Shown: positions 52,632 through 62,199, counted from the first letter of the stretch. The stretch is DNA of 64,000 nt from Sphingomonas citricola (GCF_019429535.1 NZ_JAHXZM010000002.1:1-64000), one strand, 5' to 3'. The notes: generated from the letters alone by a model not told the origin. A program made the numbers and translations.

Positions 52632-54040
52632 AACCGGTACGCCCGGCGCGCGAGCCCGACCGTCAGTTCGTGCGCGAGGTCGGCGGCCTCCCAGTCTTCG
52701 AGCCGGTGCTCGGCGACCAGCCGGGCGAGAAACGCGCAATCGACGCGGCGCGCGACGTCGTGGCGCGCGGGGATCGACAGAAACGCGCGCGTGTCGTCGT
52801 TGAACCCGACCGTGTTGTAGAAGCCCGCGGTCTCGGTCGTCATCTCGCGGTAGCGCCGCATCCCCTCGGGTGAATCGTGGAACCACCACGCCGGACCGAG
52901 CCGCAGGCACGGGTAATGGCCGGCGAGCGGGGCGAGCTCGCGCGCGTAGGTCGATTCGTCGAGCGTGAAGAGGATCAGCGTGAAATCGCGCTCGTTGCCG
53001 ACCACGTCGAGCAACGGCTTCAGCGCGGACACGTAATCGACCCGCATCGGAATGTCGGCACCCTTGTCGCGGCCGTGGCTGGCGAATAATGCCGCATTGT
53101 GGTTGCGGAACGAGCCCGGATGCAATTGCATCACCATGCCGTCCTCCACGCTCATCCGCGCCATCTCGGTCAGCATCTGCGCGCGGAACAGGTCGGCATC
53201 CTCGGGCGAGGGATCGGGCGCCGTCACGCGCGCGAACAGCGCTTCGGCCTCGTGCGGGGACAGGTTGGCGGTGCGCGCCGATGGGTGGCCGTGATCGCTC
53301 GCGGTCGCGCCGGCGGCACGGAAGTCGGCGCGGCGGCGGCGATGCGCGGCGAGATAGCCCTTCCACGACCACACGTCCTCGCCGGTCAATTCGGCGAAGC
53401 GCGCCATCGCGGGGGCGAACTGCTCGTGCTCGACGTCGATCACGCCATCGGGGCGATAGGTGGTGACGACGCGCCCGTTCCATCCCGACCCGCGGATCGC
53501 GTGATGCGCCGACAGATCGGCTTCCGCGCCCTCGGTGGTGGCGAGCAGCTCGATCCCGAACCGGTCGAACAGCGCGCGCGGGCGGAAGGAGGGCGACGCG
53601 AGCTTCTCGGCGATCGCGTCAAAATACAGGTCGGCGGTCGCCGCCTCCAGCTGCACGTCGAAGCCCATGATTTCGGCGAAGACATGGTCGAGCCACAGTC
53701 GCGACGGCGTGCCGCGGAACAGATGGTAATGGTCGGCAAAGGTCCGCCACGCCGCGCGCGGGTCGGTCGCGGGTGCACCTTCGCGCGACGGTACCCCCAA
53801 CGCCTCGAGCGGCACGCCCTGGCTGTAGAGCATGCGAAAGATGTAGTGATCGGGTGTCAGCAGCAGCTCGGCCGCATTCTCCCACGGTGCATCGGTCGCG
53901 AACCATTGCGGGTCGGTGTGCCCGTGCGGCGAGACGATCGGCAGGTCGGCGACCGCGGCGTACAGGGTGCGCGCGATGTCGCGCTGCACCGGGTCGCTCG
54001 CGAACAGCCGGTCGGGGTGGAGGCGGAGCGGGCGGGTCAT
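52628..54040 (-). CDS. uxaC: Glucuronate/galacturonate isomerase
   Basis: The 470-residue protein matches the UxaC family: DRLFASDPVQRDIARTLY at the start, metal-site His residues in SPHGHTDPQWF, the FADHYHLFRGTPSRLW stretch and VGFNDDTRAFLSIPARHD. It interconverts D-glucuronate with D-fructuronate (or galacturonate with tagaturonate). The ATG at 54040 overlaps the stop of a 14-codon frame that has the good ribosome site, so uxaC translation may depend on it. It is followed by uxuB with GTGA coupling. Confidence 0.92.
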   Translation of the reverse strand: MTRPLRLHPDRLFASDPVQRDIARTLYAAVADLPIVSPHGHTDPQWFATDAPWENAAELLLTPDHYIFRMLYSQGVPLEALGVPSREGAPATDPRAAWRTFADHYHLFRGTPSRLWLDHVFAEIMGFDVQLEAATADLYFDAIAEKLASPSFRPRALFDRFGIELLATTEGAEADLSAHHAIRGSGWNGRVVTTYRPDGVIDVEHEQFAPAMARFAELTGEDVWSWKGYLAAHRRRRADFRAAGATASDHGHPSARTANLSPHEAEALFARVTAPDPSPEDADLFRAQMLTEMARMSVEDGMVMQLHPGSFRNHNAALFASHGRDKGADIPMRVDYVSALKPLLDVVGNERDFTLILFTLDESTYARELAPLAGHYPCLRLGPAWWFHDSPEGMRRYREMTTETAGFYNTVGFNDDTRAFLSIPARHDVARRVDCAFLARLVAEHRLEDWEAADLAHELTVGLARRAYRL

Positions 54041-54081
54041 CGCCGCGGATCGAGCGTGATGATCGGGGTGCTTTCTCGCAT
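54037..54081 (-). CDS. Possible 14-codon leader frame coupled to uxaC
   Basis: GAAGGAGAGAGG followed by ATG opens a frame reading MRESTPIITLDPRR, and its TGA overlaps the uxaC ATG (ATGA). uxaC itself has no clear ribosome site. This arrangement would make uxaC translation dependent on the leader. The peptide may have no function of its own; alternatively uxaC starts further upstream in another way. Confidence 0.4.
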   Translation of the reverse strand: MRESTPIITLDPRR

Positions 54082-54129
54082 ATCCTCTCTCCTTCAACGT
54101 TGCCGCTTGCTAGCCAAGCCTGACTCATT

Positions 54130-54151
54130 TTACCAGAGCCGCAACATTGGT
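54130..54151. promoter_or_regulatory. Possible GntR operator in the uxaC/kdgK divergent gap
   Basis: TTACCA and TTGGT face each other with 11 bases between. The same words recur at 59741-59785 before the GntR gene and the TonB gene. The gap between uxaC and the sugar kinase gene is where a hexuronate-responsive repressor would bind. Confidence 0.4.
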
Positions 54152-54170
54152 CAGGCAAGATAGGCGCGCA

Positions 54171-55106
54171 ATGACGATCGTCGTAGTGGGGGAGGGGATG
54201 ATCGAGCTGTCGCCCGCGGGTCAGCCGCGCGCGTGGACGCTCGCCTATGGTGGAGATACGCTCAACACCGCGATCCATCTCGCGCGGCTGGGGCACGACG
54301 TTGGCTTCCTGACCGCGCTGGGTTCCGATCCGTTCAGCGACGAACTGCGCACGGCGTGGGTCGGCGAAGGGTTGCGGCGCGAGTTCCTGTTGACCGACCC
54401 GGCGCGCCTCCCGGGGCTGTACGCGATCAGCAACGATCACCGCGGCGAGCGGCAGTTCACCTACTGGCGCAGCGACAGCGCGGCACGGCAGATGTTCGCG
54501 CTGCCGGGCAGCCCTGGCGCGATCGCCGCGGCGGCGCGGGCCGACCTGCTCGTGTTCTCGATGATCACGCTCGCGATCCTGCCGGTCGCGGGACGCGCGG
54601 CACTGCTCGATCTCGCGCGCGCGGTGCGAGGAAACGGGGGACGGGTCACGTTCGACACCAATTTCCGCCCCGCATTGTGGCCCGACATCGATGACGCGCG
54701 CGCGGCTTACCGCGACGCATTGGCGGTCGCCGACATCGGGTTGCCGACGCTGGAGGATGAGGAAGCGCTGACGGGAGCAGGGGCGGCGGAGGCGATCCTC
54801 GACGGCTGGGCGCGCGCCGGTGTCGACGAGGTGGCGCTGAAACGAGGTGCGGACGGCTGCCTGGTCGACGGGGCGCTGGTGCGACCCGCGGCGGTGCTGT
54901 CCCCGGTCGACACCAGCGGCGCGGGGGATGCCTTCAACGCGGGCTATCTCCACGCCCGTCTCGGCGGGCAGGCGCCGCACGCCGCCGCACGCGCGGGGCA
55001 TGAAGTGGCGGGATGGGTAGTGATGCAGCGTGGCGCCATCCCCGAGCGAACGCCTGATGCGCCTTATGGGCGGATGATTGGCCCGACCAATATGGACAGG
55101 CCATAG
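54171..55106 (+). CDS. kdgK: PfkB-family sugar kinase, probable 2-keto-3-deoxygluconate kinase
   Basis: The 311-residue kinase has the PfkB N-terminal GGDTLNTAIHLARLG and the C-terminal ATP/catalytic motif DTSGAGDAFNAGYL. Within a locus with uxaC, uxuB, uxuA and a hexuronate carrier, the expected substrate is 2-keto-3-deoxygluconate, the product of mannonate dehydratase, giving KDPG for the Entner-Doudoroff route. The ATG at 54171 is the first reasonable start. The family alone cannot exclude another sugar. Confidence 0.82.
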   Translation: MTIVVVGEGMIELSPAGQPRAWTLAYGGDTLNTAIHLARLGHDVGFLTALGSDPFSDELRTAWVGEGLRREFLLTDPARLPGLYAISNDHRGERQFTYWRSDSAARQMFALPGSPGAIAAAARADLLVFSMITLAILPVAGRAALLDLARAVRGNGGRVTFDTNFRPALWPDIDDARAAYRDALAVADIGLPTLEDEEALTGAGAAEAILDGWARAGVDEVALKRGADGCLVDGALVRPAAVLSPVDTSGAGDAFNAGYLHARLGGQAPHAAARAGHEVAGWVVMQRGAIPERTPDAPYGRMIGPTNMDRP

Positions 55107-55177
55107 CCGATGCGCTAGTCGATCCGGCGACGCCGAACTCGGCGCGGGCCCGGAACCGACGGGGGAGGAGACAGGCG

Positions 55178-56455
55178 TTGCGCGTACGGAACCTGCGCTG
55201 GTGGATCGTGGCGCTGATCTGCGCCGGCACGATGGCCAATTATCTCGCGCGCAACTCATTGGGCGTGCTCGCCCCCGAATTGAAATCCGCGCTGCACATG
55301 ACGACGCAGCAATACAGCTATGTCGTCGGCGCGTTCCAGCTCGCCTATACGATCATGCAGCCGATCGCGGGCGCGCTGGTCGACCGCTTCGGGCTGCGCA
55401 TCGGGTTCGCGATGTTCGGGCTCGCGTGGTCGGCCGCCAACATGCTCCACGCGCTCGCGTTCGGCTGGATCAGCCTCGCACTGTTTCGCGGGCTGCTCGG
55501 CATCTTCGAGGCCGCGGCGATCCCCTCGGGGATCAAGGCGGTGGCGGAATGGTTTCCGGCGCGCGAACGCTCGGTCGCGGTCGGCTGGTTCAACGCGGGC
55601 ACCTCGCTCGGCGCGTTGATCGCGCCGCCGGTGGTCGCCGCGGTCGCAATCTGGGCCAATTGGCGCTGGGCGTTCATCGTCACGGGGGCGGTCGGCGTGA
55701 TCTGGGCGATCGCCTGGTACGCCTGCTACCGCCCGCCCGAGCATCACAACGCCATCACCGCGGACGAGCGCGACATGATCGCCGCCGACCGGCCCGCCAC
55801 TCCGGCGGCGCGCGCCCGCCCGCGCGAGATCCTGCGCAGCCAGCGTTTCTGGGTGATCGCGGTCCCGCGCTTCCTCGCCGAGCCGGCGTGGCAGACGTTC
55901 AGTTTCTGGATCCCGCTGTATCTCGCGACCGAGCGCGGCATGGACCTGAAACAGATCGCGCTGTTCGCGTGGCTGCCGTTCCTCGCGGCCGATTTCGGCG
56001 GCATTCTGGGCGGCTATCTGTCCCCCTTTCTGATGCGCCGCGGCGTCGCGCTGATCCCGTCGCGCGTCGCGGGCATCGCGCTCGGCGCGGTGCTGATGAT
56101 CGCGCCGGGCTGTATCGGGCTTGCCGCGAGCCCGTATACCGCGATCCTGCTGTTCTCGATCGGTGGCTTCGCGCACCAGATGATCTCCGGGCTGATCAAC
56201 ACGCTGTCGGCGGACGTGTTCGCGCCCGGCGAGGTCGGCACCGCCAACGGCTTCATCGGGCAGGCGGGCTGGATCGGCGGGCTGATCTTCTCGCTGCTGA
56301 TCGGGCAGTTCGCCGACACGGTCGGCTATGGTCCGCTGTTCGGCGTGCTCGCGGTGCTCGACCTGATCGGCGCGGCGATCTTCATCATCTTCATCGGCAA
56401 GCTGACGGCGCCGACCCCCGCCAAACCGAACCCATCCAAGGAACTTCCCGCATGA
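55178..56455 (+). CDS. exuT: MFS hexuronate transporter (ExuT-like)
   Basis: The 425-residue carrier has about 12 membrane segments, the start RNLRWWIVALICAGTMANYLARNSLGVLAPEL and PSGIKAVAEWFPARERSVAVGWFNAGTSLGALIAPP, typical of the ACS/ExuT anion:cation symporters. It would import glucuronate or galacturonate. It starts with TTG at 55178 preceded by the strong site GGGGGAGGAG. Its stop overlaps the GH31 start (ATGA). ExuT is the best family match; a related sugar-acid carrier remains possible. Confidence 0.85.
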   Translation: MRVRNLRWWIVALICAGTMANYLARNSLGVLAPELKSALHMTTQQYSYVVGAFQLAYTIMQPIAGALVDRFGLRIGFAMFGLAWSAANMLHALAFGWISLALFRGLLGIFEAAAIPSGIKAVAEWFPARERSVAVGWFNAGTSLGALIAPPVVAAVAIWANWRWAFIVTGAVGVIWAIAWYACYRPPEHHNAITADERDMIAADRPATPAARARPREILRSQRFWVIAVPRFLAEPAWQTFSFWIPLYLATERGMDLKQIALFAWLPFLAADFGGILGGYLSPFLMRRGVALIPSRVAGIALGAVLMIAPGCIGLAASPYTAILLFSIGGFAHQMISGLINTLSADVFAPGEVGTANGFIGQAGWIGGLIFSLLIGQFADTVGYGPLFGVLAVLDLIGAAIFIIFIGKLTAPTPAKPNPSKELPA

Positions 56456-58854
56456 GGCGCGCGACGCTTTCCCGCCCCCCGGTCTTCGCGCTGTCGGCAC
56501 GCGCGCCGGGGCGCGTCACGCTCACCGCCGATACGGGCGCGATCGCGCACGTCTTCGTGCTGGAGGACGACGTGATGCGGCTACTGCTGCTCGCCGAGGG
56601 GCGCGTCACCAGCCCGCCGAGCTGGGCGATCGCCCCCGGAGCAAGCGACCTCGCCGAGCCGGGTCGCGACCGGATGGACACCAGCGGTTTCGCCTTGCCT
56701 GATTTCACCTGCGAGGAGCAGGACGGCACATTGATCGTGGCGACCGCGCGTATCCGCGTGACGATCGCGCTGAATGGGCTGCACTGCGTCTGGGAGCAGC
56801 GGGCCGCGCAAGCCGGCGACTGGTGCCTGATGGCGGCGGATCGCCCGACGCAGGCCTACGACTTCGGCTGGTGGGACGGGCGCGCGCATCATTATGTCGC
56901 GAGGCAACCGGGCGAGCGTTTCTACGGCCTGGGCGACCGCACCGGCGACTGCGACCGCGCCGGGCGGCGCTTCCGGCTGACCAACGTCGACCCGATGGGG
57001 TTCGACGCCGAGCACAGCGACCCGATGTACAAGTCGATCCCGTACCTGCTCGTCGCCGATAGCGCGGGTCGCTGCCACGGCGCATTCTACGACAGTGTCG
57101 CCGACGTGACGGTCGATCTCGGGCGCGAGCTCGACAATTATCACGGCCTCTACCGCCACATCGTCGCCGACGCAGGGAACCTCGACCTGTGGATGATCGC
57201 GGGGCCGGATCCGCTCGCGGTGACGCGGCGCTTCACCTGGCTGACCGGGCGTCCGGCGATGATGCCGCGCTGGTCGCTCGGCTATTCGGGCTCGACGATG
57301 ACCTATACCGATGCGCCCGACGCTGCGGTGCAGATGGCGGGTTTCCTCGACCAATGCGCCGAACACGATCTGGGGTGCACGTCGTTCCACCTGTCGTCGG
57401 GCTACACGTCGATCGGCGACAAAAGGTACGTGTTCCACTGGAACCGCGACAAGTTTCCCGACCCCGCCGCGTTCGTCGCCGGTTATGCCGCGGCGGGCGT
57501 GCGGCTCGTCCCCAACATCAAGCCCGCGCTTCTGCGCAGCCATCCGCGCTACGACGAGGTCGCGGCCGCAGGGCTGTTCGTCGCCGACGAGGACGGCACG
57601 CCGGTCGAGGCGCAATTCTGGGATGAGGTCGGCAGCTACCTCGATTTCACCAAGCCCGCGGCGGCGGACTGGTGGCGCTGCGAGGTCCGCCAGGCCCTGC
57701 TCGATCACGGCATCGAGGCGACGTGGAACGACAACAACGAATATGAGCTGTGGGATGCACGCGCGCGTTTCGCCGGCTTTGGCACCGCACAGGCTGCGGC
57801 GGCGATGCGCCCGGTGCAGCCGATGCTGATGACGCGTGCGTCGCGGCGCGCGCAGGTCGAGGCGCGGCCCGACCTGCGTCCCTACGTCGTCACCCGCTCG
57901 GGGATGGCGGGGCTGCACCGCTACGCGCAGACCTGGTCGGGCGACAACCGCACCGCGTGGAAGACGATCCGTTACAATGCGCGCCAGTCGATCGGGCTCG
58001 CTTTGTCGGGCGTGTCGAACAGCGGGCACGATGTCGGCGGCTTTTCCGGCCCGGCGCCGTCGCCCGAATTGCTGGTGCGCTGGGTACAGGCGGGCATCCT
58101 GATGCCGCGTTTCAGCATCCATAGCTGGAACGACGATCGCAGCGTCAACGAACCGTGGATGTACCCGGAGGTACTGCCCGCGATCCACCGGCTGATGGCG
58201 CTCAGGCAGACGCTGATCCCGTTCTTCTACGACCTGCTCCACCGCTACGCGCGCGACTACGAGCCGATGGTGCGCCCGGTATGGCTCGATTTCGCGGACG
58301 ACGCGCGAAGCTGGGACGAGTGCGACGAGCATCTGCTCGGTTCCAATCTTCTCGCCGCGCCCGTGATGGAGCCGGGCGCGACGACGCGGCGCGTGCGTGC
58401 GCCCGCGGGCGCGGACTGGATCGACGTGTGGGGCGGGCAAGGGGTCGCGGGCGGCACGGAGGTGACGCTCGATGCCCCGCTCGACGGCGCTCCGCCGCTG
58501 CTCGCACGCGCAGGAACGGCGATGCTGGTCGATCTGGCGCGCGGGGGCTGGCGGCCCGAGCCTTATCGCCGCGGATTGTGGCTGTTCCCGCCGCGTGACG
58601 GCACGTTCGCCTGCAATGCGGTGGAGGATGCGGGTGACGGCGATGGGCCGATCGACCGCTGGCTCGTAACCGGCAGCGCCGACGCGGACAGCGTGTCGGT
58701 GCAGGTGCGCCGCAATGGTCCCGGCACGTTCGGCGGCTCGGATATCACGCTGCTGCTGCCGCCCGGCGACACGCGTCGGCTGATCGTGAACGACGGTGCG
58801 GGCAGCGCGGTTCGGCACGGCGGCCGCGCGGGGGTGGCGATCAGTCTGGTCTGA
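56452..58854 (+). CDS. Glycoside hydrolase family 31
   Basis: The 800-residue enzyme has the GH31 N-terminal beta domain and a (beta/alpha)8 catalytic domain with the nucleophile Asp in WNDNNEYELW and the acid/base Asp in WSGDNRTAWKTIRYN. The family cleaves alpha-glucosides, alpha-xylosides and related alpha-linkages. No clear signal peptide is seen, so it may act inside the cell on imported oligosaccharides. It is translated with the hexuronate carrier (ATGA overlap); the substrate could be an alpha-linked sugar next to a uronic acid. A longer open frame from 55078 overlaps exuT and is not real. Confidence 0.9.
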   Translation: MRRATLSRPPVFALSARAPGRVTLTADTGAIAHVFVLEDDVMRLLLLAEGRVTSPPSWAIAPGASDLAEPGRDRMDTSGFALPDFTCEEQDGTLIVATARIRVTIALNGLHCVWEQRAAQAGDWCLMAADRPTQAYDFGWWDGRAHHYVARQPGERFYGLGDRTGDCDRAGRRFRLTNVDPMGFDAEHSDPMYKSIPYLLVADSAGRCHGAFYDSVADVTVDLGRELDNYHGLYRHIVADAGNLDLWMIAGPDPLAVTRRFTWLTGRPAMMPRWSLGYSGSTMTYTDAPDAAVQMAGFLDQCAEHDLGCTSFHLSSGYTSIGDKRYVFHWNRDKFPDPAAFVAGYAAAGVRLVPNIKPALLRSHPRYDEVAAAGLFVADEDGTPVEAQFWDEVGSYLDFTKPAAADWWRCEVRQALLDHGIEATWNDNNEYELWDARARFAGFGTAQAAAAMRPVQPMLMTRASRRAQVEARPDLRPYVVTRSGMAGLHRYAQTWSGDNRTAWKTIRYNARQSIGLALSGVSNSGHDVGGFSGPAPSPELLVRWVQAGILMPRFSIHSWNDDRSVNEPWMYPEVLPAIHRLMALRQTLIPFFYDLLHRYARDYEPMVRPVWLDFADDARSWDECDEHLLGSNLLAAPVMEPGATTRRVRAPAGADWIDVWGGQGVAGGTEVTLDAPLDGAPPLLARAGTAMLVDLARGGWRPEPYRRGLWLFPPRDGTFACNAVEDAGDGDGPIDRWLVTGSADADSVSVQVRRNGPGTFGGSDITLLLPPGDTRRLIVNDGAGSAVRHGGRAGVAISLV

Positions 58855-58866
58855 CCACCGCCGATG

Positions 58867-59652
58867 TCACACTGAGACGCGGCGTGCCAGCGCGCTGCGT
58901 TTCTCCTCCAGTTCGGCGCGCGTGCGTTCCATCGTATCGATCTCGGTCGCCTCGAGCAGCCCGTCGATCACGCGCGCCAGATGGTCGCGCATCGCGGTGC
59001 GCGCGGCGGCCGGATCGCGGTTGCGCAGCGCCTGGATGATGACGAGATGCTCGTCGATGCGCGGTTGCACGCCGACCTTGCGCGCGCGCTCCAGCATCTC
59101 GGCGCATAGGGGCGAGCTGTAGCGCGCATCCCACAGCGACTCGATCACGCCGACGATCGCCGAATTCGCGGTTGCGCGCGCGATGACCAGGTGGAACTCG
59201 CGATCGGCCCGCTCGCCCCCGACCTGCTGCTGGTTCTCGCGCTCCATCTCGCCGATCAGTTCTTCCAGCCGTGCGAGATCGGCCTCGGTGATCGACAAGG
59301 CGGCTAGTGCGGCGGTCTCGCCCTCGAACAACCGGCGCGCCTCGGTCAGCTCGAACGCGCCGATATCGAGGCTGAGCGACAGCGCGTCGCTGCTGGGATT
59401 GTCGACGACGAAGATGCCCGATCCGTGGCGTGATCGGACTAGCCCCGTGACCTCGAGCGCGATCAACGCCTCGCGGATCGTCGGGCGGCTGACCTTGTGC
59501 TCCTCGGCGAGGTGGCGTTCCGACGGAATGCGCTGCCCGGGGCGATAGTCACCGCGCTGGATCGCGGCGGCGATCGCGGCGGCGGCCTGCTGGTACAATT
59601 TTCGGCCGTCGGGCTGGAGGAGCGACGGCGACGCGCGAAGTGGTCTTATCAA
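58867..59652 (-). CDS. GntR-family regulator, FadR/FCD subfamily
   Basis: The protein has an N-terminal winged helix (YQQAAAAIAAAIQRGDYRPGQRIPSERHLAEEHKVSRPTIREAL) and a C-terminal FCD helical domain (AETAALAAL-like start, HLVIARATANSAIVG). FCD regulators near uxu/exu genes usually repress them and release DNA on binding a hexuronate intermediate. A TTG at 59652 with GGAAGAG six bases upstream gives 261 residues; the open frame runs to 59733 without a better start. It is convergent with the GH31 gene and faces the TonB gene. Confidence 0.87.
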   Translation of the reverse strand: MIRPLRASPSLLQPDGRKLYQQAAAAIAAAIQRGDYRPGQRIPSERHLAEEHKVSRPTIREALIALEVTGLVRSRHGSGIFVVDNPSSDALSLSLDIGAFELTEARRLFEGETAALAALSITEADLARLEELIGEMERENQQQVGGERADREFHLVIARATANSAIVGVIESLWDARYSSPLCAEMLERARKVGVQPRIDEHLVIIQALRNRDPAAARTAMRDHLARVIDGLLEATEIDTMERTRAELEEKRSALARRVSV

Positions 59653-59740
59653 TGCAACTCTTCCCGGATGGCTACGCAGCCTAGCGGGTTGGCTACACCG
59701 CTGCAACGCGTCGAAACTCGCCAGGGTCGACACTACTGTC

Positions 59741-59785
59741 TTACCAACCGTAAATGCCGCTTGCCAATGGTAAGGCCAATTGGTA
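59741..59785. promoter_or_regulatory. Repeated TTACCA/TGGTAA sites between gntR and TonB genes
   Basis: CTTACCA (59740-59746) and TGGTAAG (59768-59774) are exact inverted repeats, and a further TTGGTA lies at 59780. The site is 58 bases before the TonB start and near the start of the GntR gene. It is probably the operator of the local GntR protein, also matching words at 54130. Confidence 0.45.
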
Positions 59786-59842
59786 CGCCTCCATCATGTC
59801 CAGCCGACCAAAGAGCGGCGACACGTCAAAGGGAGGATTTCG

Positions 59843-62167
59843 ATGAACCTGCGCACGTCCGCCGCGACCATCGCCATTTCGGTCGCACTCGCCACCGCTG
59901 CCGCCCCGGCCACGGCACAGACGCCAGTGCCCCCGACCCTCGACGCGACACCGACTGACACCGCATCCGCGCAACTGACGCAGGACGGGCAGGGCGCACC
60001 CGGCGGCCCGACCGCCGCGGTTCAGGGCGAGGCGACCGCGGGCGAGATCATCGTCACCGCCAACAAGCGGGCCGAGAACATCCAGCAGGTGCCGCTCGCG
60101 GTCGCGGTAGTGACCCCGGCACAGCTCGCCAGCGCGGGCGTCCGCAACTTCACCGACATCGGCAAGATCGCGCCCTCGCTCGTCGTGCGCCCGGCCGAAC
60201 AGCCGCAGAATTCCAACATCTCGCTGCGCGGCGTCGGCACGTTCGCGTTCGGCATCGGCGTCGAATCGAGCGTCGCGGTGCTGGTCGACGAGGTGCCGCT
60301 CGCATTCCAGGCGCGCGCCTTCACCGACCTGCCCGACGTCGAGCGGATCGAGGTGCTACGTGGCCCGCAGAGCACGCTGTACGGCAAGTCGGCGTCCGCC
60401 GGTCTCGTCAATCTGATCACGCGCAGCCCGACCAGCACGCTGCGCGTGCGCGCGAACGGTGTGGCGACGACCGACGACGAATACGGCCTGAACTTCAGCA
60501 TCTCGGGGCCCGCAGGCGACGGCCTCGGCTACGTCGTCTCCGCCGCGTACAACAATTGGGACGGCAACGTGAAGAACCGCTTCAACGGCAAGACCGTGAA
60601 CGGCCGCGAGACGCTCAACCTGCGCGGCAAGGTTCGGTGGGAGCCGGTCGACGACGCGTCGCTGACGCTGTCGCTCAACTACGTCAACGGCAACACCGAT
60701 GTCGGCCGCCCCTTCGTCCGCTTCGGCCCGAATGCGCGGCTGCGCGGTACCGCCGGCCTCACCCCGGCGGTCGTCCTGCCCGGTGTCAGCGTCGAAGAGT
60801 TCAACGACGAGATCAGCAACAATTACAATTCGCGCACCAAATACGAGGGCGGGGGCGGCTATCTGCGCGGCGAGGTCGCGCTGGGCGAGATGAACCTCGT
60901 CTCGATCACCTCCTATGATCGCTTCCACCTCGACGATTTTCTCGACCACGACGACACCTCGGCCGCGGGCGCGATCGGCAACAACACCCAGGTCGGGCAG
61001 TTCGACTCCGAGCAATATACGCAGGAAGTCCGGCTACAGTCGCCGGGCGACAAGCCGTTCCGCTATACGGTCGGCGTGTATCTGGCGAGCAATGCATTCG
61101 AGCGGCCGTTCCAGCGCGGCCCCGTCTTCTCGCTCGCCAATTGGTTCGCGACGTCGAAGTCGCGCCAGATCGCGGGCTTCGCGCAGGTCGACTGGACGCT
61201 GACCCCGGGGCTTACCCTCACCGGCGGCGGACGCGTGCAGAACGAGCGGGTCGCCTATACCTACCGCGACAATCTGACCAACCGCTTCTATTCGGGCGAC
61301 GCGAGCGACACCGCGGGTACCTACCGTGCGAGCGTCAAATACGACCTGACGCGCGACATCAACGCGTTCTTCACCTACGCGACCGGGTACAAGGGGCAGA
61401 CCTACGATCTGACCACCGGGTTCAACCAGAACCGCGCCGCGGCCGGCCCGATCCGCCCCGAACGCTCGCGCGACAAGGAGCTCGGCATCCGCAGCCAGTT
61501 CTTCGATCGGCGTTTGACCGCGAACGTCACGCTGTTCGACACCAATTACCGCAACCTGCAGGCGCAGACGATCGAGACGCTGGCGGACGGCACCTCGAAC
61601 TACCGGCTGACCAACGTCGGCAAGCTGAACACCCGCGGCATCGAGTTCGAAGGATCGCTGCGCCTGTCCGACGACCTGAACCTGAACGGCGCAGTTACCT
61701 ACCTCGACGCCACCTACAAATCGTTCCCGGTCGCGCAATGCTATCCGCTCCAGACGACGGCGCAGGGCTGCACCGGCACGCCCGCGAGCCAGAACCTGAA
61801 CGGCGAGCGCGTCGCGCAGGCGCCGGAATGGAAGTTCAACGTCAGCGGCGATTACTCGCCCTCGCTGACCACCGGGCTGCGCGGCGTCGCGCAGTTCAAC
61901 TGGCAATATCAGAGCAGCCTGTACTTCGCCCCGCGCGATCCGCAGCTGTTCCAGCCCGCGTTCCACATCGTCAACGTCGGGCTCGGCGTGCGCGACGAGG
62001 AACGCCGCTGGGAGCTGGTCGCCTTCGTCAACAACGTGTTCGACCAGCAATATTACGGCGCGCTGGTCAACACCGCGGGCAATTTCGGCAACAACATCGC
62101 GACCCAGGCCGTGCTGCCGCGCGATTTCAAGCGTTACGCCGGACTGCGCCTGGGCCTGAACTTCTAG
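59843..62167 (+). CDS. TonB-dependent outer-membrane receptor
   Basis: The 774-residue protein has a signal peptide (MNLRTSAATIAISVALATAAAPATAQ), a TonB-box region near GEIIVTANKRAEN, a plug with DVERIEVLRGPQSTLYGKSASAG and a barrel ending LRLGLNF. The ATG at 59843 follows GGGAGGA. It is the first gene of a unit with an alpha/beta hydrolase and uxuA, so the ligand is probably a uronic-acid-containing oligosaccharide. Regulation by the GntR protein is likely from the repeats upstream. Confidence 0.92.
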   Translation: MNLRTSAATIAISVALATAAAPATAQTPVPPTLDATPTDTASAQLTQDGQGAPGGPTAAVQGEATAGEIIVTANKRAENIQQVPLAVAVVTPAQLASAGVRNFTDIGKIAPSLVVRPAEQPQNSNISLRGVGTFAFGIGVESSVAVLVDEVPLAFQARAFTDLPDVERIEVLRGPQSTLYGKSASAGLVNLITRSPTSTLRVRANGVATTDDEYGLNFSISGPAGDGLGYVVSAAYNNWDGNVKNRFNGKTVNGRETLNLRGKVRWEPVDDASLTLSLNYVNGNTDVGRPFVRFGPNARLRGTAGLTPAVVLPGVSVEEFNDEISNNYNSRTKYEGGGGYLRGEVALGEMNLVSITSYDRFHLDDFLDHDDTSAAGAIGNNTQVGQFDSEQYTQEVRLQSPGDKPFRYTVGVYLASNAFERPFQRGPVFSLANWFATSKSRQIAGFAQVDWTLTPGLTLTGGGRVQNERVAYTYRDNLTNRFYSGDASDTAGTYRASVKYDLTRDINAFFTYATGYKGQTYDLTTGFNQNRAAAGPIRPERSRDKELGIRSQFFDRRLTANVTLFDTNYRNLQAQTIETLADGTSNYRLTNVGKLNTRGIEFEGSLRLSDDLNLNGAVTYLDATYKSFPVAQCYPLQTTAQGCTGTPASQNLNGERVAQAPEWKFNVSGDYSPSLTTGLRGVAQFNWQYQSSLYFAPRDPQLFQPAFHIVNVGLGVRDEERRWELVAFVNNVFDQQYYGALVNTAGNFGNNIATQAVLPRDFKRYAGLRLGLNF

Positions 62168-62199
62168 GGGCACCGGCGGGATACGAACGGGGATTGGTG

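Noticed and set aside
52632..53483. Long N-terminal extension of uxuB
   Set aside because: It overlaps uxaC in another frame and is Arg-rich shadow sequence; the GTG at 52631 with GTGA coupling gives the normal family length.
55078..58854. A 1258-codon open frame on the plus strand
   Set aside because: Its first part runs out of frame across the exuT gene; the real gene starts at 56452 with an ATGA overlap and a complete GH31 domain.
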